Shown here piece after piece: positions 23,269-32,313 of a DNA stretch of 64,000 nucleotides; within the stretch, counting starts at the first letter, position 1, and every line of letters starts with the position of its first letter. The DNA comes from Paractinoplanes durhamensis. GTDB taxonomy: Bacteria; Actinomycetota; Actinomycetes; Mycobacteriales; Micromonosporaceae. Location: assembly GCF_016862175.1 (NCBI RefSeq), contig NZ_BOML01000019.1, forward strand, positions 248,001-312,000. Direction: 5' to 3'. Both the position numbers and the translations under genes were made by a program. The notes beneath the pieces were generated by a model, which saw only the letters and a list, made by a program, of their open reading frames with translations, was not told where the DNA came from and did not search any database.

Positions 23269-23944
23269 CCGCGGCGGTTTTGTAGGTGACCAGCGGGACG
23301 GTGGCCGAGATCGGCGTGGCCAGGCCGAAGGAGGTCAGGTCGCCGATCACCTGCTCGATCTTCTTGTAGGCGGTCGGCGCCTCCTCGAACAGCAGCTGCC
23401 GGTCGCCGCAGACCACGATCGAGCCGAGCGGGGTGCAGCGCAGCTCCTCGACGGTGTGCTTGGCCTTTCCGCGGCGCAGCGCGTCGGCGCGGGACATCTT
23501 GCGGCCGGCGCCGTGCGCCACCGACCAGCCCGCCTCCGGCCCGGCGTGCCCCTGGACCAGGTAGGAGCGGGTGCCCCGGCCGACCGTGCCGATGCCGTCG
23601 AGGTGGCCGAGTGGGACGTCGTGACCGGCGAAATCCCAGGCCGGGTCGTCCGGGTCGGGGGAGCGGTCGAGGTCGGGGAAGCGGGCGGCGAGCTTCTCCG
23701 GGACCGGCCGCTTGAGCGCGATCGGGAAGACCGCGATGCCGCAGCCGATGTCCGAGCCGACCAGGAACGGGTAGAGCACCGTCGAGTGCATGGCCGCGCC
23801 GATCGGGGCGCCCTTGCCGGGGTGCAGGTCGGGCATGCCGGCCACGTGGAGCATGCCGTCGAGGGCGGCCACCTGGTGGAGCTGATCGACGGCGGAGGAT
23901 TCGATCCAGCTGGACGGGGACGCGAAAACGCGTACGGAAACCAT
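23204..23944 (-). pseudogene. RtcB2-type (PrfH-linked) RNA ligase with internal deletion
   Basis: The 246-residue frame starts like release-factor-H-coupled RtcB (VRVFASPSSWIESSAVDQLH, MPDLHPGKGAPIGAA, LVGSDIGCGIAV) and ends like it (GTRSYLVQGHAGPEAG, HGAGRKMSR, LGSIVVCGDRQLLFEEAPTAYK). The middle is missing. GIGTVG is followed at once by RGTRSYLV, so the GGGNHF nucleotide-binding segment and roughly 120 residues expected in the family are gone, with the frame kept (junction ~23578-23586). The natural stop also seems lost: about 20 extra residues run 65 bp into the convergent eCIS gene. Activity is very unlikely. Confidence 0.72.
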
Positions 23945-24028
23945 TGCTCTTCTTCCGGAAAGCGAGGTGGAGGGAGGCGAGGTTGGTTCCGTCAGCGCGT
24001 CATGCCGATCAGGATGCCGAAGCCCGGA

Positions 24029-24910
24029 TCACACGGCAATCGAATTGGCGATGAGTTCGGCGGCCAGCTCGGAGGGGGTGGTGCCGAGCCAGACGGCGTG
24101 CAGCGGCCGCACCAGCGACAGGCCGGGCACGTGCAGCTCGACCAGCTCACCGGCCGCGATGGGCCCGGCCGTGGCCCGGGCGCTCACCACGCCGATGCCC
24201 CCGCCGGCCCGCGCGGTCGCCAGGATCGTCGTGGTCGAGCCGAGGCTTGTCGCGTGCGGGAGCGGGACGTTCCCGACCGCGTTCAGGAAGGTGTGCCGCG
24301 TGCCCGAACCCGGCTCCCGCAGGAGGAGCGGTCGTTCCAGGAGGTCGGCGACCGAAAGCTCGGTGCGGCCATAGCTCGGGGAGGCCACCAGAGCCACCCG
24401 GTCCGACCCCACCTTCCGGGCGCTGAGATCGTCCGGGATGTCGGGGGACTCCACGAATCCGAGATCCGCGTCCCCGGCCCGCACCGCCTCGCAGACGCCC
24501 TGACTGTTCGCCACCTGCGCGGAGATGTCCAGGTCGGGGTGGGTGCGGCGGAGGGTCAGCAGCCAGGCCGGCAGCATGTACTCGGCCACCGTCAGGCTCG
24601 CCGCCACCCGCAGCCGGGCCTGCCGGTCGTCCCGCAGGGTCAGCACGCCGTCGGCGAGGGCGTGCGCGGCGTCGATCACCTGCTGGCTCCAGACGACCAC
24701 CGCCTGGCCGGCCGGGGTGAGCAGGCTGCCACGCCGGGAGCGCACCAGCAGCGGCACGCCGAGCCGCCGTTCCAGCTTGGCGAGGCGCTCGCTGGCGGTG
24801 GGCTGGCTGATGCCGTGCCGCTGGGCGGCCCGGCCGACACTGCCGGACTCGGCGACCGAGAGCAGAAGGTCGAGGGCGGGCAGGTCGCTGATCCACGGCG
24901 GCAGGGGCAC
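24029..24910 (-). CDS. LysR-family transcriptional regulator
   Basis: About 293 residues. There is an N-terminal winged helix (ALDLLLSVAESGSVGRAAQR, ISQPTASERLAKLERRLG, LLVRSRRGSLLTPAG) and a periplasmic-binding-type effector domain (LRVAASLTVAEYMLPAWLL, DADLGFVESPDIP, LLLREPGSGTRHTFL). It lies directly downstream of the YeiH-type transporter gene on the same strand. GTG 24910 avoids overlap; a TTG at 24943 would extend it by 11 residues. LysR genes next to YeiH genes usually control them. Confidence 0.88.
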   Translation of the reverse strand: MPLPPWISDLPALDLLLSVAESGSVGRAAQRHGISQPTASERLAKLERRLGVPLLVRSRRGSLLTPAGQAVVVWSQQVIDAAHALADGVLTLRDDRQARLRVAASLTVAEYMLPAWLLTLRRTHPDLDISAQVANSQGVCEAVRAGDADLGFVESPDIPDDLSARKVGSDRVALVASPSYGRTELSVADLLERPLLLREPGSGTRHTFLNAVGNVPLPHATSLGSTTTILATARAGGGIGVVSARATAGPIAAGELVELHVPGLSLVRPLHAVWLGTTPSELAAELIANSIAV

Positions 24911-24920
24911 CGTCCGCAGT

Positions 24921-25835
24921 TTACGCGAGTTGTTGCAGGCCAAGGCTGGTGGCGGCGACCGCGATCCAGAGCACCAGGCCGAGCAGCAGCGGCCGGGCGC
25001 CGGCCTTCTTCAGCGCCGGCACATCGGTGGAGAGCCCGACCGCGGCGAGCGCCACCGCCACGCACAGCACGGCCAGCCAGCGCAGCGCCGGTTGCACCGC
25101 GGCCGGCACCAGACCGGCGGTGTGCAGCCCCGACATCAGCACGAACGCGATCAGGAACCACGGCACCAGGCTCTTGCGGCCACCGTCGTGCCGCCGCGCC
25201 AGCACCATCACCACCGGCACGATCATAAGGGTGCGCACGAGCTTCACCACCACGGCGTGCTCGGCGGCCTCCGGCCCGTAGCCGGTCGCCGCGGCCACCA
25301 CCGCACTCGTGTCGTTGACGGCCGTGCCGGCGAACAGCCCGAACGCCTCCTGGCTCAGCCCCAGCAGGTGCCCGAGCGGCGGAAACACCACCACGGCGGC
25401 CACGTTGAACAGGAAGATCGTCGAGATCGCGTAAGCCACGTCGCCGCTCCGCGCCTTGATCGCCGGGGTGACCGCCGCGATCGCCGAGGCCCCGCAGATG
25501 CCGGTGCCGACCCCGATCAGGGTGCGCAGGTCGCCCGGCACACCGAGGGCCCGGCCGACCAGCCAGGCGAGCCCGAGACAGACCGCGAGGGTGCCGAGCA
25601 TGACCGGAAGTGATCCGGCCCCGACCGACACCACCTCGCCGAGCGACAGCTGCGCCCCGAGCAGCACGACCGACGCCTTCAGGATCGGCCCCTTGGCCAG
25701 GTCGAGCGTCCTCGGACCGGGCCGGGTCCGGGTGCTCAGCAGCACCCCGCCGGCCACCGCGAACAGCGGAACGCCGAGCACCGGCACGAGCGTGCCGCCG
25801 AGCACGGCAACCAGCCCAAGGACGAGAACGATCAC
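24921..25835 (-). CDS. YeiH/UPF0324-family inner-membrane transporter (putative sulfate/sulfonate exporter)
   Basis: The 304-residue protein is almost entirely hydrophobic, with about 9-10 membrane segments. It has the family core GPILKASVVLLGAQLSLGEV, GVGTGICGASAIAAVTPAI, STIFLFNVAAVVVFPPLGHL, FAGTAVNDTSAVVAA. The family (Cons_hypoth698) is annotated as putative sulfate exporters; the substrate is not proven. The start is GTG 25835. The protein is slightly shorter at the N-terminus than typical members, and no earlier start codon is seen. Confidence 0.88.
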   Translation of the reverse strand: MIVLVLGLVAVLGGTLVPVLGVPLFAVAGGVLLSTRTRPGPRTLDLAKGPILKASVVLLGAQLSLGEVVSVGAGSLPVMLGTLAVCLGLAWLVGRALGVPGDLRTLIGVGTGICGASAIAAVTPAIKARSGDVAYAISTIFLFNVAAVVVFPPLGHLLGLSQEAFGLFAGTAVNDTSAVVAAATGYGPEAAEHAVVVKLVRTLMIVPVVMVLARRHDGGRKSLVPWFLIAFVLMSGLHTAGLVPAAVQPALRWLAVLCVAVALAAVGLSTDVPALKKAGARPLLLGLVLWIAVAATSLGLQQLA

Positions 25836-25905
25836 ACCGTTCAGCGTGGTCCCGGCGAGCCGACCCCGGTAGCGCCTATTACTCGGGCGCGGTCATAGGC
25901 AATCC

Positions 25906-26085
25906 CTATGACACGGCGCGATCAAGGAAAACCCCGAAGTGCGCACGGTAGGCGGCGAGCAGCGCGGCGTCCAGCACCGTCTCGGTCCGGCTCCCTCCGT
26001 GCGTACGGGTGAGGATGCGCCCGGAAAGCGTGATGCGCCCGTCCCCGTCGAGCCGGAAGTTCACGCGCGGCCTCGGGAGCGCCTC
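25906..26085 (-). pseudogene. Arylamine N-acetyltransferase C-terminal remnant
   Basis: About 55 residues at the end of this frame (VNFRLDGDGRITLSGRILTR, TETVLDAALLAAYRAHFGV, LDRA) look like the C-terminal barrel and last helix of arylamine N-acetyltransferases. The Cys-His-Asp catalytic part is absent. Upstream the frame turns into low-quality Arg/Ser/Thr-rich sequence. The assignment is by pattern only. Confidence 0.4.
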
Positions 26086-26116
26086 TGAGCAGCAGGGGCG
26101 TAGACAGGGAGATGCG

Positions 26117-26302
26117 ATGGGCAGGCAAGAGGTAACCGAAAGCCTGGTTGTGGTGCTGACCCACGTGGTGGCGGCCGCGGGCTGCTGGCTTCGCCTACGC
26201 TGGCGTCTGCGCCACGAGCGGGCCCGGGCCCGCATGCTCGTCGAGATCGTCACGGCGCTCGCCGTGACCCGGACAGAGAAGCAACGGGACGCGCATGGAT
26301 GA
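26117..26302 (+). CDS. Small hydrophobic protein coupled to sigma factor
   Basis: The 61-residue product has a hydrophobic stretch (ESLVVVLTHVVAAAGCWL) followed by a basic helix (RLRWRLRHERARARMLVEIV). ATG 26117 has AGGGAG close upstream, and the stop overlaps the sigma-factor ATG by 8 bp. The family is not recognised. It could be a membrane-linked partner of the sigma factor. Confidence 0.55.
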   Translation: MGRQEVTESLVVVLTHVVAAAGCWLRLRWRLRHERARARMLVEIVTALAVTRTEKQRDAHG

Positions 26303-26831
26303 GCCGGAGATCCAGCAGGCGGGAGCGGCCACCGAGGCTGCTCCGCCGGTTGCCGCCGAGTTCGCGGACTTCTACCGGGCGTTCATGCCGCGGCTGGTGG
26401 TCTTCCTGCGCTATCAGGGCGCTTCGCTCAACGATGCCGCCGATCTCGCCCAGGAGGCGATGATCAAGGCGTACGCGTACTGGCCGACGATCGAGATCCC
26501 CCGGGCGTGGACCAAGCGGGTCGCGTCCCGCCTCTACGGCCGCCGGCTGGCCGCCGTCGACGAGGAGCCGGTGGCCGAGGTTCCCGAGCGGGAATCGCTG
26601 CTGACCATCGAGGACGTCGCCGAGTGGGAGCAGCGGCGGGACATCCTGCGGATCCTCGACGGGCTGCCGTTCCGGCAACGGCAGGTTCTGGCCTGGACGC
26701 TGGACGGGCACACGCCCGCCGAGATCGCCGAGGAGCTTCGACTGCCGTCCGAGACGGTGCGCGCCAACCTCTACAAGGCCCGCAAGGCGGTCGCCCGCCG
26801 GCTCGCCGGCGACGGCGGTCACGATGACTGA
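26295..26831 (+). CDS. Sigma-70-family (ECF/SigE-like) RNA polymerase sigma factor
   Basis: The 178-residue protein has region 2 (FYRAFMPRLVVFLRYQGAS, DAADLAQEAMIKAYAYWPTI, WTKRVASRLYGRR) and region 4 (ILRILDGLPFRQRQVLAWTL, HTPAEIAEELRLPSETVRAN, LYKARKAVARRL). Size and spacing fit group 4. No classical anti-sigma gene is adjacent. Both neighbours overlap by 8 bp, so the small membrane protein upstream or the 413-residue protein downstream may modulate it. Confidence 0.9.
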   Translation: MDEPEIQQAGAATEAAPPVAAEFADFYRAFMPRLVVFLRYQGASLNDAADLAQEAMIKAYAYWPTIEIPRAWTKRVASRLYGRRLAAVDEEPVAEVPERESLLTIEDVAEWEQRRDILRILDGLPFRQRQVLAWTLDGHTPAEIAEELRLPSETVRANLYKARKAVARRLAGDGGHDD

Positions 26832-28065
26832 TCCGGACCGCCGGCTCGAACGGCTGCACGACGAACTCGTCGGCGAGACGGCGGAGGCTCTCGACCTCGA
26901 CGCCGGCCTCCGCGACGCCACCCTGCCCGCCCGGCACGAGGAGCTGGTCGCCGAGGTGGCCGCCGCGCTCGACCTGGAGCGTGGTCTGGCCGCGATCCTG
27001 CCCCGGCCGGCCGCCGAGGCGCGGTGGGCGATCTCCCTGCCGGAGCTGGCGTCGTACCTCGCCGGGCTCGACCCGGCCCTCCGGCTGCGGATCCGGTCCG
27101 CCGGGCACGACCTCGCGAACCAGGTGCATGGCCTGGGCGAGGTCGTCCGGGTCCGGTCCGAGCTCGACGAGATCCTCGACGCCGAGTCCGGCCGGGCCGT
27201 CGCCGCACTGGCGGAGGCCCGCCGGCTCGGCGAGGCCGTCGAGTCGGACCTCAGCCGGGACGGCCGTCTCCTGCGCGACGGAAAGCATGCGGGCCTGGTC
27301 AACGCGCTGGCCCGGGTCGAGCGCCAGTGGTACCAGGTCGACTATCGGCGCCGCCGTGCCGTCAGCGATGACCTCGACCTGCTGAAACTGCCGCAGTCCG
27401 TGCACGACCTGCGCGCCGAGGTGCTCGCGGCGAAGATGACCGTACGTGCGATCTGGAGCCTCGTGCGGGTCAACGTGACCCGGGTCGTCGAGCGCGCCTT
27501 CACGCACCTCCCGGACGAGGCCCGCCGCGACGTGCGGGAGCGCGTCGGCACGCTGGTCTGGGGTGGCGAGGGCATCGCCCGCGGCATCGCTGCGCTCGGC
27601 CCCGAAGGGCTGTCCGCCGACGAGATCGCGCTGTTCGAGCAGGTGTGCCGGAACATGGCCGGTTTCTCCGACAGGGTCGGCAAGATGTACCTCCGGACCG
27701 ACGACATGGACAACGTCGCGACCCGGCTGGCGGTCATGGACAATCCGCTGGCCCGGCTCCGGTGGGCCACCTCGGAGCTCACCCGAATGATCAGGATCGG
27801 CGATATCACCGGGCTGGACGACGCCGATGCCGGCCACGCGGCGGAATTGCACCGGGTCCTCGACGACTTCGGCGGGACCGATCTGTCCCACCTGGACCTC
27901 ACCGGCGTACCGCTGGCGGGGATTCGCTGGTCGGACACGACGCGCTGGCCGGACCGCTGGGCCGAGCGGATTCGGCGGGACTCGGTCCCGATCGGGGCCG
28001 GCCGCTACGAGATCCGCCCGAAGGGCACCACGATCGGGGAACAGGTGCCGGGCACCCTCCACTGA
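26824..28065 (+). CDS. Uncharacterised helical protein with pentapeptide-like C-terminus
   Basis: The 413-residue protein is mainly alpha-helical and rich in Ala, Arg, Glu and Leu, with no signal or membrane segment. Its end (LSHLDLTGVPLAGIRWSDTT, RWPDRWAERIRRDSV, AGRYEIRP) resembles the C-terminal motif seen after pentapeptide-type repeats in many actinobacterial proteins. It overlaps the sigma factor by 8 bp and lies 91 bp before the first FxsT-like gene. It may act with the sigma factor; no enzyme motif is seen. Confidence 0.7.
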   Translation: MTDPDRRLERLHDELVGETAEALDLDAGLRDATLPARHEELVAEVAAALDLERGLAAILPRPAAEARWAISLPELASYLAGLDPALRLRIRSAGHDLANQVHGLGEVVRVRSELDEILDAESGRAVAALAEARRLGEAVESDLSRDGRLLRDGKHAGLVNALARVERQWYQVDYRRRRAVSDDLDLLKLPQSVHDLRAEVLAAKMTVRAIWSLVRVNVTRVVERAFTHLPDEARRDVRERVGTLVWGGEGIARGIAALGPEGLSADEIALFEQVCRNMAGFSDRVGKMYLRTDDMDNVATRLAVMDNPLARLRWATSELTRMIRIGDITGLDDADAGHAAELHRVLDDFGGTDLSHLDLTGVPLAGIRWSDTTRWPDRWAERIRRDSVPIGAGRYEIRPKGTTIGEQVPGTLH

Positions 28066-28156
28066 CGGCGGTCACCTTTCCACCGATACCCGTCAACAGG
28101 GCATTTCCGATATCCTGCAGACTCAGCGATTCACCCGTGCTCGGAAATGAGAAGCT

Positions 28157-31036
28157 GTGTCCGACTCGCACACTCCTCTCCTCGAGGTCCTTCTCCAAGT
28201 GCCGGGCCTGGAGAGCCGCGCAATCCGCGACGCCCGCATCGCCGAACTGAGCGAGATCCTGACCCGTGACCTGGTGTTCCCCCGGTCCGACGAGCCCCGC
28301 GAAGATCTCGCCGCCCTGCTCGACACGTTCGTGAGCGCCCCGGCCGACCTCCGCGCCTTCGGCGACATCATCGCGATGCGTCATCCCGGCGAGGCGGCGG
28401 ACCGGTTCGCCGAGCTCACCGCGGTCCGGCCGCGCACCTCCCGCCCGCACGTCTACCGGGCCGAGGAACGCATCGTCGGTGACATCCCGATCCGCAACCG
28501 CAACTTCACCGGCCGCATCGAGCTGCTGGAGCTGCTCAGCGACGCACTCGAGCAGGGCACCACGACATCGGTGCTGCCGCCCGCGCTCAACGGGATGGGC
28601 GGCGTCGGCAAGACCCAGCTGGTGACGGAGTATGTGCACCGTCACCTCGATCAGTACGACCTGATCTGGTGGATCCCGGCCGAGGAGACGACGACGGTCC
28701 TGGCCGCGCTGACCCAGCTGGCGCAGCGACTCGACCTCCCGGTCTCCGACGACCAGCAGGACACCGCCCGCACGGTTCTCAACTGGCTGGCCGGCAGCGA
28801 CCGGGAGTGGCTGCTCGTCTACGACAACGCCGACGAGCCGTCGACGCTGACCACGCTGCTGCCGTCGACCGGTGGCCACGTCATCGTGACGACCCGCAAC
28901 GAGGAGTGGAACCGGGTCGGCGTCACGATCGAGGTCGACGTCTTCCGTCGTGACGAGAGCGTCCAGCTGCTCACCAAGCGGACCGCCGACGAGAGCGGCG
29001 GGACGCTGATCGACGACGCCCAGGCCGACGAGCTGGCCGCCAAGCTGGGCGACCTGCCGCTGGCCCTGGAGCAGGCCGCGGCATGGCTGCTGGCCACGTC
29101 GATGGGGGTCGGTGAGTACATCGAGCTGCTGGAGCTCCGCCGGCTGGAGCTGCTCGGCGAGGGCCAGCCGCCCGGCTACCCCCTGACCGTCGCGACCATG
29201 GTGGCCGTCTCGGTCGAGAAGCTGCGCGGTGTCGACGAAGCAATCGTCCAGCTGTTCTCCCTCTTCGCCTACCTGGGCGGCGACGGCATCCGGCAGTCGC
29301 TGCTGCGCCGCGGCAGCAACGCCGACCTGTCCCCGGAGCTGAAAAGCGCTCTCAGTAATCCGATCCGGACCGGTCAGCTGGTGCGGGAGCTGCGGCGGTA
29401 CGGTCTGGCCAAGACGGTCAGCCGGGCCGCGTCGTCCCCGGCGCCCGCCAGCGCCGACAAGTCGCCCCGTCTCCAGGTGCACCGACTCGTGCAGTGGGTG
29501 CTACGCGACTCGCTCGGCCCCGAGCAGCGTGAACAGACCCTCCGCAATGTGCAGAACCTGCTGGCCGCGGCAAGCCCCGGCGACCCGGACGAGATCGGCG
29601 AGCTCGACCTGCAGAGCGAGATGGGCCCGCACCTCGGCCCCGCTGACATGATCCACTCTCGAACCCCGCAGGGCCGCCAGACCGTCCTCGATCACGCCCG
29701 ATTCCTCTACCTGACGGGCGACTACGAGAACAGCCGCATCCTGGCCGAGCGCGCGGCGACCGACTGGGCGGCCGCGGATCCGTCGGAGGAGTTGCTGGGT
29801 CCGGACGGCCTGGCGACGTTGCTGGCCCGGGCCCAGATTGCGAACGCGACCCGGACGCTGGGCGACAGCAAGACGGCCTCGGCCATCCTGCTGGACGTCT
29901 ACCAGCGGTTCCTGGCCAGCGACAAACTCGGTTCCGACCACGAGTACACGCTGATCACCGGAAACCAGCGCGGTGCGGACCTGCGCATCGAGGGTCGCTA
30001 CCGGGAAGCGTTCCGGTTCGACCAGGGAAGTGTCCAGGCGCACCGGCGGGTCTTCGGTCCCGGCGAGGGCTACACCCTGCGCGCGATGAGCAACCTGGCC
30101 GTGGACCACCGGCTCATCGGCGAGTTCGCCGCCGCGGTACGCCTGGACGAGGAGATCGCGTCGCATTACGCCGACACCGGTGTCCTCGACGTCGAGTCGG
30201 TCCGGATGAATTTCAACGTGGCGCTCGACTACTACGGCCTGGGCCACTACGGGGCTGCGTTGCAGCGGCTCGAGGAGTGGCAGCCGGTGCAAGAACGGTT
30301 GGTCGACCTGCGCCACCCGTTCGGTCTGCTGTCCGACCGGGTGCGGGCCATCACCCTGCGCAAGCTGGGCCGGCTCGAGGAGGCTGCGGTCGTGCTGCGC
30401 GAGGTCCGGGATCGGACGTCCCGGCGATTCATCGCCACGCACGAATTCGCGGTGGCAGCGAACATGAGCCTGGCCAACGTCCTGCGCCAGTTGGGGCAGT
30501 TCGATGAGGCGGCCGAGCTCATCGACGAGGCCCTCAAGGTCTATCGCACGGACTTCGACGCCGATCACCCGCTGACCCGAGCCGCCGAGGTGAACCAGGC
30601 GATTCTCGTGCGGACGGTCGGCGACGTCGAGCGGGCGACAGCCATCGACGAGTCGGCCTACGAACGGCTCCAGGAGCATCTCGGTGCCGACCACCCGTAC
30701 GCGATCTGTGCCGGCTCGTCGCTGGCGACGGACCGTGCGCTGGCCGGCCGGGCGGCCGAGGCGCTGGCCCTCTCCGAGCGGATGCTGGAACTCAGCCGGA
30801 CCGCCGACGCCGAGGGCACTGTGGCCCGAAACGGCGCCGACCACCCGTACGTTCTGATGCGGGCCGTCAACCACGCCCACGACCTGCGCGCGACCGGCGA
30901 GGAGGACCGCGCGACCCGGTTGTTCGACGATGCCGTCGGCCGGTTGACGGTGTTGTTCGGCGCCGACCACCCGGAGGTGCTGGAGGCGGCCGCCGGTCGG
31001 CGGATCGAGGGCGACATCGAGCCGCCCCCGACGTGA
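28157..31036 (+). CDS. fxsT: FxsT-like NB-ARC/TPR protein 1
   Basis: The 959-residue protein has a small N-terminal helical domain (~1-60, PLLEVLLQVPGLESRAIRDA, death-like effector-associated type). An NB-ARC-type NTPase follows, with P-loop GMGGVGKT at ~146-153, WLLVYDNAD, the TTRNEEWNRV sensor and GDLPLALEQAAAWL. About ten tetratricopeptide-type repeats run from ~480 to the end (GDYENSRILAERA, LGQFDEAAELIDEALKVY, GADHPYAICAGSSLA). This layout fits the FxsT proteins of FxSxx-COOH RiPP loci, whose FxsA, radical SAM and HEXXH genes are convergent just downstream, 17 bp away. GTG 28157 is the start. A signalling or sensing role is inferred. Confidence 0.85.
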   Translation: MSDSHTPLLEVLLQVPGLESRAIRDARIAELSEILTRDLVFPRSDEPREDLAALLDTFVSAPADLRAFGDIIAMRHPGEAADRFAELTAVRPRTSRPHVYRAEERIVGDIPIRNRNFTGRIELLELLSDALEQGTTTSVLPPALNGMGGVGKTQLVTEYVHRHLDQYDLIWWIPAEETTTVLAALTQLAQRLDLPVSDDQQDTARTVLNWLAGSDREWLLVYDNADEPSTLTTLLPSTGGHVIVTTRNEEWNRVGVTIEVDVFRRDESVQLLTKRTADESGGTLIDDAQADELAAKLGDLPLALEQAAAWLLATSMGVGEYIELLELRRLELLGEGQPPGYPLTVATMVAVSVEKLRGVDEAIVQLFSLFAYLGGDGIRQSLLRRGSNADLSPELKSALSNPIRTGQLVRELRRYGLAKTVSRAASSPAPASADKSPRLQVHRLVQWVLRDSLGPEQREQTLRNVQNLLAAASPGDPDEIGELDLQSEMGPHLGPADMIHSRTPQGRQTVLDHARFLYLTGDYENSRILAERAATDWAAADPSEELLGPDGLATLLARAQIANATRTLGDSKTASAILLDVYQRFLASDKLGSDHEYTLITGNQRGADLRIEGRYREAFRFDQGSVQAHRRVFGPGEGYTLRAMSNLAVDHRLIGEFAAAVRLDEEIASHYADTGVLDVESVRMNFNVALDYYGLGHYGAALQRLEEWQPVQERLVDLRHPFGLLSDRVRAITLRKLGRLEEAAVVLREVRDRTSRRFIATHEFAVAANMSLANVLRQLGQFDEAAELIDEALKVYRTDFDADHPLTRAAEVNQAILVRTVGDVERATAIDESAYERLQEHLGADHPYAICAGSSLATDRALAGRAAEALALSERMLELSRTADAEGTVARNGADHPYVLMRAVNHAHDLRATGEEDRATRLFDDAVGRLTVLFGADHPEVLEAAAGRRIEGDIEPPPT

Positions 31037-31053
31037 TCGTCCGGCCTTGATCG

Positions 31054-32313
31054 TCAGGCCGTGTTGCGGTCCCGCCAGGCGGCGAAGGTGCGGGCCAGCT
31101 TGGCTCGCGCGTCGACGTCGGCCTGCGCCGGGAGCGGTTCGGCGAGGAGCCGGTCGGCCGACCGGCGCAGGTGAGCGACGAACGCCGCGCCCTGCTCGGT
31201 GAGCGCGCCGGACTCCTCGACCGCGGTCAGCCCCCGATCCACCTGGAGGCGGGCCTCGGCGAAGTGGGCGGTCGCGACCGGCACCTCGGCCCGGAGGCCG
31301 CGCCAGCTGTCGGCGACCCCGACGAACGCGTAGACCCCCTGCAGGAGGCCGGCGAGCGGCCGCGGGTCGGTGCGCCACGGCGCGAAGTAGCGGCCGTCGT
31401 CGTCCGGGTCGGTGAGCTGGGCCAGGTCGAGCACCGCGCTCAGCTTCGAATGCTGGAACTCGTGCACCAGGGTGACCGCGAAGTCGTGCGGGCTGGGCGG
31501 CAGGGTCAGGCCGAAAACGCCGAACGCATGCCGGATGGTCGCGCTGCGCGCCGACCGCGGATCGGTCTGCACCAGCGGAACCAGGTCCTCGAGGCCGGCG
31601 GCGAGTTCGGCCGCCCGCTCGGGCAGGTGGGTGGCGAGCAGCCGCCACGCCGCGCCGAACGAGGCACGCCACCGCTCCACCTCGGCGTCGGTGAGCCGGT
31701 TGGCCGGCGGCACGTGGTGGCCGTGCCGGTACGGGTGCAGATCGTCGAGCCCCAGCCGGATGTCGATGCCGGCCGCGGAGGCGGCGAGCACGCGCACCGG
31801 CTGCCAGCCGCCGGCCGCCGGCACCTCCCGCCGCACCCCACCGGCCATGACGAACAGCCGTCCGCCGGCGGCGGTCACGGTGACCGAGCCGGCGTCGCCG
31901 GCCTCGATCGCGCCCAGCCCGGGCAGCACCGCGACGCCGTCGTGCACGGGCACCTCGGCGGACCCGTCGATGCCGGCCGCCGCGGCCGCCACGATCGCGA
32001 TGGCCGCCAGGTGCCGCAGGTCAGCCGGGGCGAGATTGTCCTGCATGGCGGCCCGCCCGGCGATCGCCGCCCAGCCGCCGACCAGGGGTGCCCCGACGAT
32101 CTCCTCGAACGCCTCCGGCGCCGCGGCCCGGGCCCGGTCGAGCAGGTCGCGGACGGCGTCCCCGCCGTCCGGGTACTGCTCCAGGAGGTAGCGGATCAGC
32201 ATGAGGTGCTTGCTGAACTGCGCTGTCCGCAGCTCACGCACCGCCTCCGCGCCGCCGGCGCCGGTGGCGAGCCGGTCGAAGACGTCCGGCGCGAGTTGGT
32301 GAACGGCGATCAT
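31054..32313 (-). CDS. HEXXH-motif peptide-modification protein (separate half of FxsB)
   Basis: The 419-residue protein contains H284-E-F-Q-H288, the family-defining HEXXH, in LVHEFQHSKLSAVLDLAQL. It also has HQLAPDVFDRLATG at the start and FAPWRTDPRPLAGLLQGVYA after the motif. Such domains occur fused to or beside the radical SAM enzyme in FxSxx-COOH systems. Here the gene is separate: ATG 32313 has GGGAGG 5 nt upstream and overlaps the radical SAM stop (ATGA). It probably modifies the FxsA peptide together with the radical SAM enzyme; the exact chemistry is not shown. Confidence 0.87.
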   Translation of the reverse strand: MIAVHQLAPDVFDRLATGAGGAEAVRELRTAQFSKHLMLIRYLLEQYPDGGDAVRDLLDRARAAAPEAFEEIVGAPLVGGWAAIAGRAAMQDNLAPADLRHLAAIAIVAAAAAGIDGSAEVPVHDGVAVLPGLGAIEAGDAGSVTVTAAGGRLFVMAGGVRREVPAAGGWQPVRVLAASAAGIDIRLGLDDLHPYRHGHHVPPANRLTDAEVERWRASFGAAWRLLATHLPERAAELAAGLEDLVPLVQTDPRSARSATIRHAFGVFGLTLPPSPHDFAVTLVHEFQHSKLSAVLDLAQLTDPDDDGRYFAPWRTDPRPLAGLLQGVYAFVGVADSWRGLRAEVPVATAHFAEARLQVDRGLTAVEESGALTEQGAAFVAHLRRSADRLLAEPLPAQADVDARAKLARTFAAWRDRNTA

